Assembly (NCBI GenBank): GCA_024529925.1
Contig: JAFEUB010001797.1
Span: 1,534,501-1,598,500 of the forward strand
DNA length: 64,000 bases
Reading direction: 5' to 3'
From: Ophthalmolycus amberensis
Lineage: Eukaryota > Chordata > Actinopteri > Perciformes > Zoarcidae
The notes under the pieces were generated by a model. The model had not been told where the DNA came from and ran no database searches. It saw only the letters and a list, made by a program, of their open reading frames with translations. Position numbers and translations under genes: made by a program. Shown here in pieces: positions 34,257 through 45,213 of the stretch. Every line of letters starts with the position of its first letter. Positions within the stretch are counted from its first letter, which is position 1.

Positions 34257-35169
34257 ATGAGGAGTGATGATATATTACATCATACTGTAACGGCTTTATT
34301 GAACTGCGATAACCATGCGCATCTGTTGAAATGGCTGTGCATCACACATGCGTTCACGCTGATTTGCAGTTCGCGGATCGGGCTGACTGCAAACACAATA
34401 ACAGCCGCAGTAGGACGGCGGTATGATATCAATTTGGAAGGTGGGAGAGCGTCGGGCGGGCTCATCGTTTTCTCTGCTCAGCACTGGCAGATAGGAGCAT
34501 ACTGGGGGTTTGGATTGGTGAGACAGTAAAACTGTGTATGTGACACATAGCAGCTCTTTGTTTGCCTTAGCAGACAGGGGGGGGCACAGGGCCGCTGTGG
34601 TGGACGGGAGCCAGGATAGCAGCGAGTCACGGCTGATAAACTACACCTAATAAACAGTTCTTCAGCAGCAGCTCCTCCCTCGTACATGCAAACACTTACG
34701 CAAAAGTTCCTCGTCTGCAGACCTTCTAAGGACAAGAGGAGACAATGTGATTTATTCCCTGAGCAGAAGCTGTGATGACGTTTACTTTCTTTTTTGTACA
34801 CCGATCGGGTTCACACAAGGACCGCTGAGCTCTCAGACCACTCTGTGTTCGAGTCTAAACTTATACAATTAGAATATATATAATTTGTTTATGTGCAATA
34901 TGCCTGCACATATACCTGTTCATTTAATCTTTAGTGGCGGGCTTTTGCTCCTGGTAGCCTCAAGTGGATGCACCCTCGGTTTTGAGATGCATTGGTTGCT
35001 TGGGTTCTGACATATCTCATTCTAAATATATAAAGCTGGGGTTGATAATGTTCAAAAACATTGTTGTTATACTTGCTTAAATCCTCAGTCATCCAGATAT
35101 TGTAAGGACAAAAAAAAGAGAAAAGAATCTGGTATCTGTGGCGCGATCTACGGCGTCGTCCCGGAAGCG

Positions 35170-35275
35170 TAACGCCCACCATCCGGTTCCCCTTCTGTCA
35201 GCACCGTTATTGTTGTTTGCATCGTTAGCCTCCAGCCGCTGGCCCAGCTGTCGCCATGTTGAGAGCCAAGTGGAG
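35170..35275. repeat. Diverged interspersed repeat, copy 1
   Basis: It shares ordered blocks with 41232-41352: CGGTTCCCC, TCTGTCAGCAC, GCATC-GTTAGC-like sequence, CCGCTGGC/CGCCGGCTCGC and CATGTTGAGAGCC. I recall similar text from many fish genomes, but the family name is unknown to me. Confidence 0.45.
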
Positions 35276-36401
35276 TCAATCCCACAATCATAGAATTTGG
35301 AATTTAGCAACTTTAAATGTAGTCTACTTGACTTGTCTCTTATCTTTAAGTCAGTGGATGGGAATACTTCCACTTGTTTCAGCTACACCAGTATCATTAT
35401 TATCACAGAAGATATCTGGCTGGCAGATTTATACCAACAATTTGGACTCAAATACCTCAAAGCAATATATCTGATTTGATCATGAATCTGGTCCAATCCA
35501 AACAGTTTACTCTGTTTGGATTGGAGGTAAATGAGCACAGAGCAAAGATAATACAATGTTAAATATTGGAAAAGATGTGTGACATTTGTTTATGGCTGAA
35601 TTCTTATGCATTTGGTGAACCCAAGTGGGAATGTTTCTTGTTGGGGCATCAGTGGCCATACAGACGAATGTGTGGAACTGTCAGAGGTGAGGCTGCTCAC
35701 TAAGTGAGGAACATCCCCTCGTATTACTTCACCATACTGAGTCTTAAATGCCACCAACTGAATGTAGACATCACTGCCTATGTGCCCATGGCTGGTGGAC
35801 TGCAGCTGTCCAGGGGAGAGTGTGAAGAGGTTTTCCAACGTGAGGAGGGTGAAATCCAGCCCTGGGTGCAGCTGTGCCCCGCTGTCCTCAGCGGCCAGGA
35901 TCAACTATGTGGGCACGTGATGCCTGTGCTGGGTAAATGAGGAGAGAGGGGATTGAGGCGGCAACACATCGAAGGGCTTCGTCCGCTTCCCGCTCTGGTT
36001 GGGAGCAACGTGCAGTGCGGTCAGAGGCCTTGGGTGGTCGCTCCAAGCGCTGCATGGAAAAAAAACTGTGTCAAACAACCGAGTTCACCACAGCGGTTTG
36101 TGTTACACTCCGACCCAGAGCGGCAGAGCTGGCAGCACTCACAGAGAGGATTACAGACAGAATGAACGGAAATAGAGTTTACTAGAGCTAAATATGTTTG
36201 TAAATGGCAAATGTCTTGACAGTTCAGCTCTGGAGCAGGGCTAGAGAGTTATTTCTTTTTGTTGGTGTACGACAGAGATTCCCTCACAAGTGGTCCTCCA
36301 AAAGTCTGAAAGACCTTCAGGCAAAAGGAGTTCTTGCGTTGGCTGTGTTGCAAAATCAATCACAATTGAAAAAGTTTGAACGAACAAAATATGTGATCAG
36401 C

Positions 36402-36419
36402 AAAAAAAAAAAAAAAAAA
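36402..36419. repeat. 18-A homopolymer
   Basis: Read directly. It might be the poly(A) tail of an old retroposed sequence, but no upstream SINE body is recognised. Confidence 0.8.
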
Positions 36420-39400
36420 GGCATGGCTGCTTTTCTCCGCCCTGGTTTGGCTTTAGGGTCAGGCCCGCTTTACCTCTCGCCACCGACGTATGGGCACAGT
36501 GCAGCGAGTCTGATCTTTCTTTTGACCTTGGCTCCTCCCACTGAGGTCAATGTGCATTCGCAGCTACTGCCGCCTGTCCTGTCCACACACAAGACGAGGG
36601 TGTATAGCTGCCGCAGATCCACCCGAGCCATGCAAGTGCTAACTCACAGCTCTCACGGCCCCCCTCACGTGGCGCATACACCTGACATGGCAGCACAATA
36701 AGTGCACCCGTACTAAAAAAATCATCATAACAACAGTAAGACTGGACTTTAACGAGGGCCAGTGTGATACGCCGGGTTTGGGATTTAACAGAGGGTGCAG
36801 AAGTTGCCACTTGAAATACCGCTAAGACATTTTTACAGCTCGGCTCTCTGTGTAGTGCCCAAATTGGGAACCATGTGGCCATAATTGTCACATGCCCACT
36901 CTATTTATGATATCTTGGCATGTACTGACTGAATGTCATACCAGTGACCCACAGTTTGATTCCAACACATCGTGGGGCACAGAAAAAAAAGGTGGGAAAG
37001 GCAAAATTGTCAAGCAAAATGAGTTCCCACTGCATCCATCTATGAGAAGGTTAAGCTGCCAGGAAAGATAAATGAAATTCTCTCAAGCCCGCTAAACAAG
37101 TTGACAATAGCCCCATTCTACTTCAGTCCAAATTTGGGAAAAGGGGAACAATTTGAAAGCTTGTGAGGAGCTTTCAACCAGATGCCATTGGCATTTCAGA
37201 GGAAGAGGGAGGGTGCAGGGGTTGGAAAATGCCTCTGAACAAAAAAGCCATGGTTTTAAATGCCTTCCTCCGCCTTGTGGCAGTAAATCCGAATCTTCCT
37301 CGGCCTTTTGTTTGGCCAGAGTGAGCCATTCGAAAAGAATTCAGACAGGGTGTGTGCAAATGACAGAGCATTCTGTTGTGTTTTATGCAAAGCAATTGTT
37401 TTGTGGTCAAGTGCACACTCTTGTATATTCACAAGAAACCACAAGTATGATGACACTACAATGCACTCAAACCCAAGAAACCACAATCCAGCCGCTCTTA
37501 CACTTGTTACAGAGGTCACTTTGGGCGTAAAATTCATTTTTTACACACATGTTCATGAATACTAGCATGGAAAAACATCAATTTAAAAAAAGAAAAAACT
37601 ATGTGTCTGATTAGAAGCTGCTAAATGGCAGCAGGGTGTGTCTCTTTGAGGGCCTAACACGAGAACATGCCTTTGAATCCACCTGATATCTCACTTGATG
37701 CACTATGACCTTTGGCAGTGCGCAAAGAGAATGCACGACGAGGGAATGCTGTAACCGCAGCTGTGTATGTTGAATGCATGTGCACTGCATACCTTGTGTC
37801 ACTACAGTACATGTGCTTCAAAGATAAAGTCAAATTAAGTCTGGAGAAATTCACTGTGGGCGTTCAATATGCTTTTGGGAATCAACAGAAAAGAGAAGTG
37901 GAGGATAAGTGTGTTTTCAAATTATCATACCCATAAACAAAAGGGCAAAATTCTACCATACTTATACTTATTCCTCTCCAAAATTTACCAAAAGCCTTCT
38001 TGTGGCATCTGCTTCAGCTCCTGCACTTTGCTAGCAGCGACTCCAACAGTCAATGTTGAAACAACATGTAATAAAAAAAGAACTGTCACATTAAATGTCC
38101 AAACTCTGGGCTTTTCGAATGAAGACATCAGGCAAAACTTCAGCAGGAGAGCTGTTCTGCCTCCACTTTTAACTGTGGCAAGCTTCTCCTCTGGGAGACA
38201 ACGGCCTGTTCGGAAGGCTATTAATCGTGTGTCAGTAATGGCCACAGTCACACAGTCCATCTGGACCCAGCAGCCACAGCCCCAGTTCCAACCCTTGTTC
38301 CCATGCTGCCAAAGTCCAGCTGTGCACAGTCTCCCATCAACACTGACAGGCACCTCTTTGTGCGAGAGGACAGAGACTAGGACCGGCAATAAAAAGGCCA
38401 CAGAGAGAACTGTGGCAAATGGAACATTTAAAAGGGGATTAAAGGAAATGATGGGGGTGTAATATGGAAGGGGGGGGGGGGCAGTGCGTGAGAAATAGAT
38501 AAAGGGAAGCATAGAAATTAAGACAGATGCTAACTTCCTAATTTTTAACTTTCTTTCTTTGTCTTTTTGTCTTTGATGCGGTTCGCACATCAGCTGGCCA
38601 CAGTGTTGAACATGCCTCATTTCACACCCTCACTCCTAAGTGGCACCAACATGAGGAATGCAGGCTCCTTCCCTCATGATTAAGGGCCCTGATATTCCTC
38701 TGACCAATACTTGCGTGATCATGAGTCACCGTGCAACCATCTGAGGTTTCTATCATTCATGTTCCCTTCCTGTCTTGCCTTGATGACAAGCACAAGTTTC
38801 ATTTTCCCTAATTTGGGGGTGGAGGTCTGTGCGTGTGAGAGAAATACACACTGCCCAGGGTGAATAATTCAACTCCTGAGTCAGCACGGAAACATTAGAC
38901 CTCTCTCCCCTTTATAAACGTTTGGCCCAAAATAGCTAGAATTACGAGCAACAAGCCAGTTGTAACCTCAAAGCACATTGTTAACTCAATTTGGCAGCTT
39001 AAACCGTGTGTGTAAAGCAACTTGTAACAAAGCAGCAAAATGAGGGTTTTCCAAGGTTGTTGGTGAGACAAATCAACAGAGAAACCCAATATGGAGAACA
39101 CGCCGGCGCACCAATGGAGGAGTTAATGGAAAGCAATAGTCCGTGCAATACAGATACGCCGCAGGATCTCTCTGTGTCAGCAGCAAGCACCCCGCCAATC
39201 CTGATGACTCATACCTACCAATACGGTCAGAGACCAAAACATGAAGGACTTCATGCGCAAAGAGAAGTTCCCACTACCAGTAGCTGACAAGTAGAGGAAC
39301 ATGAAAACACCGAGGGGTTTTCAAGCAAGGAGATCTCCAACACTGGCTTTGTGAATGGTTTTAAGCTGAATTAGTTGCAAAGAGAGACACAACTCATAAT

Positions 39401-41231
39401 TAATTACTTCCACGACATGCATGGCACAGGACCAAAGCAGGTCCTTGATATGATCTTCGTGTTGCATGACCGTACGACAGGCAGAGATCGTGGTCTGGTT
39501 TCCTCTCCAGGCCTCTGCTGCCGTGTCCTCTGCTGCCCTGGCCTGCCCTCTCCTCCGCTCTGCTGCGCGCCACAGAGTGGCTCCAGTGGAATGTGATGAC
39601 CACGGACCGGACAAAGCCCTGCATTCATGACCCCTCGTCCCACTCTGGAAGTTTTGCGACTGGGAGCCTTGATCACAGAGGTTGGGGGGGGGGCAGAGTC
39701 CATGTACCCCTTCGCCTGTCCTGTCAGACACGCGTTGCCCACCCCTGCACCGCATGACTGCCAGACGCCACATCAGCCGCACACCTCTATCTGCTGCATC
39801 TCATTGTTCTTTACCACTTTGTTGTAGATAATGCAGAAGCCTTTCACAGTTTAAAACCCAGAAACAAATGCTGCGGTGGAATGCTTCTTGTCATTCTGTA
39901 ACATCTCTTAACCACTAAAAGCCCAGCATCCATTATCCTTAATGCTAGCATGGGAGAGGTTAATTGCTGGTAATGTGAGGAACAGAATTAGGGAAAGCTA
40001 AATCAGTGTGTTGGTGTGTCTACGTTGGCTCACAGATAATCACTTGAGACCAGATAACACAAAGAAGGCTACACATGCATCGTCTGCTGCCTGCCTGCTT
40101 GTCTCTACTTCCTCCGTCTAAGTACCTCATACAGTATCCATTTGCCTCCTTTGTGTCGGTAATATAATAGAGCCCAGAGAGTGCCTCAGAGGCTTCTCCA
40201 CTAAAGCTGTACACATCAAGCTGCAAGCACAGTAGTTACCATGCAACGCCACACAAACATGCACACGGCAAGTTAATGGTTTCTTATTGCTATAAAACAT
40301 GTATATTCTTGATATGTACACTGATATTTAAAGACACACATGAATCTGGCTGCTTATACGTCTGCTGATATTCTATATTTTTCTTACGATCAACAAATCC
40401 CATCAAAAGACCGACTAACAAGTATTACATGTCTATCCAAAGCCTTATTCCCCTGTACCATTGAGCTCCATTGGTCTGGAAAAAATTATAAATACATGAA
40501 TTAAAGTGTGTATTTGCGAACCATTTTTAAAGATTTACGATGTCAACGGGCTTAGAGCTACAAAGATCTACTGAGATCACACAGACCTTTTCTTAGCAAT
40601 TGTTTTATTGGATTTGTTGACTGCAAAAACATAAAATAGTACCAACCTTATCCTTAAACTGAAGAAAACACAAAATATGAAATGTAAGATCCAACAAAAG
40701 TGACTGAAGGAATACATCAAATTATACAAAACTTATTGCTATGCGTTATGTAACCATCAATTACAATCCCATGATTATCACATCATTTAAAACCTATTGG
40801 AAACCATACACCGATGGCAGCTTTTTCATTGAGCAGCTTTGAAAATGGCGTCATTATCCCATTAACGCTGACACAGCTAATCAAATTGGAGCCCTCTTGG
40901 AGACTGTTGCTTCTCTGGCTGAAAGAATCTAATTGAGTCCCAATTTTGTATCTATAGTCGTTGCAAGGAATTGCTGAGAAAAGCCAGATTTGATCAGGCC
41001 CCATGGTTGAGTTTTGTCAATGCCATGCTTTGAACCACTGGAAAAAAAGTAGAAGACTAACTCACCATAGGTAAAGGATAGATACATAAAGCTCCGTTTA
41101 TACTCGGGCGTGGCAACACGGCGCAACCCTCCACAGATTGCGCTCAACGGACATTCATGCTCAACTCGCTGTTCGTAGAAGTAATTGTTATAAATTGTAA
41201 ACTCATATCTCATATTAACAGATTACTTGAT

Positions 41232-41352
41232 CGTCTTTCCCGGTTCCCCCTCAGGTAAACACCGTTCAGCTCTGTCAGCACTTTCTCCCGCCGTAAGCAT
41301 CATTATGAGTCGCCGGCTCGCCTTTGACATGTTGAGAGCCGTTAGGAGCCAT
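41232..41352. repeat. Diverged interspersed repeat, copy 2
   Basis: It carries the same ordered blocks as copy 1 at 35170: CGGTTCCCC, ACACCGTT, TCTGTCAGCAC, CGCCGGCTCGC and CATGTTGAGAGCCG. The two copies are in the same orientation about 6 kb apart. Confidence 0.45.
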
Positions 41353-44173
41353 CTGAAATGCAGATTTTAACAGCAGACCACACGGCAGCTCCGTCTCAAA
41401 CGGCCGCTGATGACCTGAGATGAGAACGGGAGGCTCCTGTGATTTTCCCATCTGGATGAGCCGTTACCTCTGTGGGGGATCTCTAATACGGTGATCAGAT
41501 TTAATGGATGATTTCCTCTCCTGTGTTCCACTCCAGGTGTGGCCACCCTCCTCACAGACTGCTCCATCGACAATTCATAAGAGGAAACTGATGCTTGTAC
41601 ACTCGGACAGAGAGAGAAAGCTGCATTTCTAGTTTACCCATTGAACGGTGCAGTTAGAAGAGCAAGCAAAGCACGGTGGGACTACTGATTTAAAAAAAAG
41701 AAATAAGGGAAGCTGTGGTGTGTGACCATAGCACTGGATTGAGCAGGAAGCTTGCCAGCTTGACATAGAAAGTGATGGGCGGCGTAGTGAAAACACCAGG
41801 GGCCGGAGACGGAACAGACAAGGGCTTGTTTTCACTGGGTGTGAATGTTTAGACAACACCTCTGACCTCCTCTGATTGTCTATTCCTACCTGATAAGATG
41901 AAGGTCAGCGGTGACAAGTGAAGGATGTGTGGAGGCCTCAGGGTGCCTGTGAGTGTGCATGTAGCAAGAAGGGTTGCAGGATGCTGCCTGGTAGCTTATG
42001 AGTGCAGACTGCTTGTGTTTGTATTTGGCAGTCTCTGTAATGTCTGCAGATTGATACTGAGGGGTTTGGTGTCACAAGGCTGATCTACTTGCTTTATGTC
42101 TGCAGTTATTGGCCACTCATCGTATTTGGAGAGAGCGCTGCAACCTGATTCGAAGTGATCCGTGGTTTTGGAGACATGTGTATGTAAAATGTCCGGTGCC
42201 GTTTGTGTCTTCCAGCATTTATGTTGTAAAGAAAGTATCGAACATAAAAGCGAACATATCTGAGAAAGAGAAAAGTCCAAAGTGCTTTCTCACTTACTGA
42301 TCGATGAAATTCAAGCCCCTTTGTGCTGTCACCTGAGAGCACTGACAGGAGGTCCAGTGCATCATTTATTTTGTCCCCTTTGTCCTAATGCGAGCATTCA
42401 CCGCATGTCTTGTCCAAGCCAAAATGAGAAACATCCAAGGGCCAAACACCGCAGCCAAACCACACGACATCAATTATAGGAATCACTGATACATTTCCTT
42501 TAATGCTTTGGCCGCTTTCCATCCCCAAAATATACAGTTGAACTGCTAAGTGGTCTATGATACCATACCACATACCAAAAGAGAACAGTTTCCTGTAGAT
42601 ACTCGACATGGCAGGCATTTTAATCAAAAAGCTCTTATTTGTTGTGTTTTCATTCCTACGGGGATTACAGCATTCAGTTCAGTGTCACTGTGCTGTAAGT
42701 GGAGTGGACGGCACGCTCGCTCCCTCAGACATTTCCACTATGCAGTAATTCAAAACATACTCTCATGGGCCACCATACAGGAGTATATACAGGCCCCTCT
42801 AACATTTCCCTCACGTTCTGAGGCAAGCGAGGAGATTTACCGGAAAGCACTTTTCCAGCGGACACTCGCAGCTCCAACCAGGGGAGGAATTTCATACGAG
42901 GGCTTTTCATGCTTTTCTTGGGGAATATTTACAGCGGGTGAGGTCACAGCGGTGGAGGCATGTGGGGTGGCCTTCTGAAACCTAGCCATGCTAAGTGATG
43001 CTGAGGCCGCAGGGGTGGAGCAATGACATGTCATTCCATTCTAAATCTAAACCTCCATGTTTATGACAATAGTAGCCCTGACCACGAGGCGCAAAACAGT
43101 GCGCAGAGCGCCTCTCTTTGAAGCACTGCCCTTTTAAATACTGGACACAGAGGACGATTCAGGGAAGGAAACATAAACCTGCAAGCCAATCACATCGCCG
43201 TCGTTAGTGAGCTTGAGATTACATGATACAAGTGGATGGAACAGATACTTTATACATTATTATTACATTTAGAAGAGGAGCTTGACAGATATATTGGCAA
43301 GCTAATAATATTGAGTATAGATATAAACCGCAATTTATGTAACTTTTGCAGAGAATACAATCTAATATCATTTGGCCTCTATTTAGAACAGAAATAAGCA
43401 TAATGTGAGCCGCCAAGTTCAAAATATATTAAATCATAGCTGATATTCCATCTATGCATTCTGCGTATTTGGAGCAGGGGCTGAGATTCAGACGGCTAGC
43501 ATTACCACAGCTCAATATGCCGTCATAGAAACCATTGTCTGCAATACGCAAAAATCAATATTATGTGTACTTGTTGTTTGGTCAAAATTCTGTGACAAAG
43601 ATACACCAGCTGAGTGACTCCTGGCTACAGCTTAGCTTGTCTCTGTAGTGGAAACCAGGCCATCATCTGTCCAGCTCTACCCCTTCAGAACAGATAAGTG
43701 TAAATGATCCTCACTTCTAATCGGAGGTAACACAACACAGATTACTATTCTGTGCTACAGGGGTTTGTGTGGACTCTTCCTGTGGCATGAATCATTAAAC
43801 AGGGGACTGTAATCCATACAGACGGCTTGCATCTCGGGGCGAGGGTGAGCTATCTGATGCTGCCTGGCAACCAACTGAACTCCTCTGCTTTGAAGACAAA
43901 GCTCAGATTGCTCACCTTTCGAGACGAGAAACAAGAAATGTGAAGGTAGACGACCCTTTGAAAAGGTGAACTTGCACAGTTAATTACCAAGTTAACTAGT
44001 GGACAAGAACAATTTGCAGAGCAGCATCAAGTTCATGGTGTCATATAGACAAATTCACCGCAGTAATTGAGGACTAGAGTGCCAAGGGTTTGCTTTGTGT
44101 GCTTAAATGTGTCTATTTGAGGGTAAAAGAAGAGTGCTCATCATTAATCTAGAAATGCCAGGCATAATGTTTC

Positions 44174-44189
44174 AGTAACTTATGGCAAC
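44174..44189 (+). promoter_or_regulatory. Possible RFX X-box near the tekt3 start
   Basis: GTAACTTATGGCAAC resembles the X-box (GTNRCC, 0-3 spacer, RGYAAC) bound by RFX factors that drive ciliary genes. The right half TGGCAAC is good and the left half is imperfect. It lies about 200 bases before the end of the predicted leader exon of tekt3, a ciliary gene. Confidence 0.25.
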
Positions 44190-44329
44190 TGCTTCTGTGA
44201 CAACAGAAGTCTTGGATGGGCCAGCTCCTGCAGCCAAGGACTATGCAGCACCATTGGCTGGCTGAATGAATGACTTGTCTATCTATTATGCATGTCAGCT
44301 CACCTTTAGTGCGTTCTTGAGCTCATTTC

Positions 44330-44393
44330 CAGGTAAGCAAAGCCGAGAGGTAGCCTGCCTGCATCGAGACTCTCAGCACATTTGTTCATCTTG
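44330..44393 (+). other. tekt3: Candidate 5'UTR exon of tekt3
   Basis: A good donor (CTTG|GTAAGA) lies at 44393/44394. The coding exon begins with an acceptor at 44625-44626 (ATCTAG), so a leader exon ending here and a 233-bp intron are plausible. The 5' limit is unknown. Confidence 0.4.
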
Positions 44394-44626
44394 GTAAGAC
44401 ATTTCTTCTTCTGTTTTGATGCTCTTTTGTCATTTTATTTGTGTTACTTTTACCTATCAACTCTAATGACACAAAAAAAGCTTAGTTAGCTAGTTATTAC
44501 ACTGTATTTAATGTCTGATCCATTTATTGAAATGTCTTGGATCTCTAAAAGATGTTAAGACTATTTATAAGCCTACAAATTGAAGTTGATATAAATACTT
44601 TTGATGCACTGAACTCTGAAATCTAG

Positions 44627-44649
44627 GAGCACCCTGAGGGGAGTCAGAA
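44627..44649 (+). other. tekt3: tekt3 5'UTR in first coding exon
   Basis: 23 bases between the acceptor AG at 44625-44626 and the ATG at 44650. Confidence 0.5.
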
Positions 44650-45213
44650 ATGGAGCTGATCGGCTCTACAGCCACATATGCTCGGCCAAAAACCAGCCAC
44701 TTCCTGCCTGCCATCTCCACCATGGCATCCAGCTATCGCAACCCCCAGCCTGTGTTGGCCATGAATCCCAGTGCCAACCTGTGGAGGACCAACAGCTATT
44801 ACAAAGGCAGCAGCACTGTCCCAACCTCCTCTTCCATACAGCGAGAGAATTTCGATCTGGTTCGAGCCAAGACCATGTTCTACCCATCCAACAGGACAGC
44901 GCTGTCCACCCGCTACACTCCCGACGACTGGTACAAGTCCAACATCAGCAACTACAGGGAGTCCGAGTCGTCCCGGAATAGCGCCGAGAGACTTCGAAGA
45001 GACACCATCAGGATGATGCAGGATAAGGAGCAGCTCACCAGACTAACCCAAGAGAAAACCAGCAAGAACATCGGCGAGCGGCTTAATGACATTGTCTTCT
45101 GGAGGGCTGAGCTGAGCCATGAGATTGACAACATGGTGACAGAGATCGCCGCACTCACTGAGGTTAAGAGGAGGCTGGAGAGAGCCTTGGCAGAGACTGC
45201 GGGGCCCCTTCAG
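44650..45213 (+). CDS. tekt3: tekt3 coding exon 1
   Basis: 188 codons ending AETAGPLQ, phase 0, donor CAG|GTGAGG. It encodes the variable head and the first helices (RYTPDDWYKSN, LTRLTQEKTSKNIGERL). The open frame continues into the intron through a (TG)n tract, which is not coding. Confidence 0.95.

Larger units (their letters stand above)
34257..44173. other. Gene-poor intergenic stretch, right half
   Basis: No gene is supported. It contains two diverged copies of one interspersed repeat (35170-35275 and 41232-41352), an 18-A run at 36402-36419, a G run near 38469-38480, and scattered open frames without domains. The two longest are opposite-strand frames at 37869-38462 and 37985-38620. 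Confidence 0.5.

Noticed and set aside
34478..34801. 107-residue - strand frame with Cys-Pro pattern
   Set aside because: No known domain, no splice or promoter context, and in the middle of a gene-poor region.
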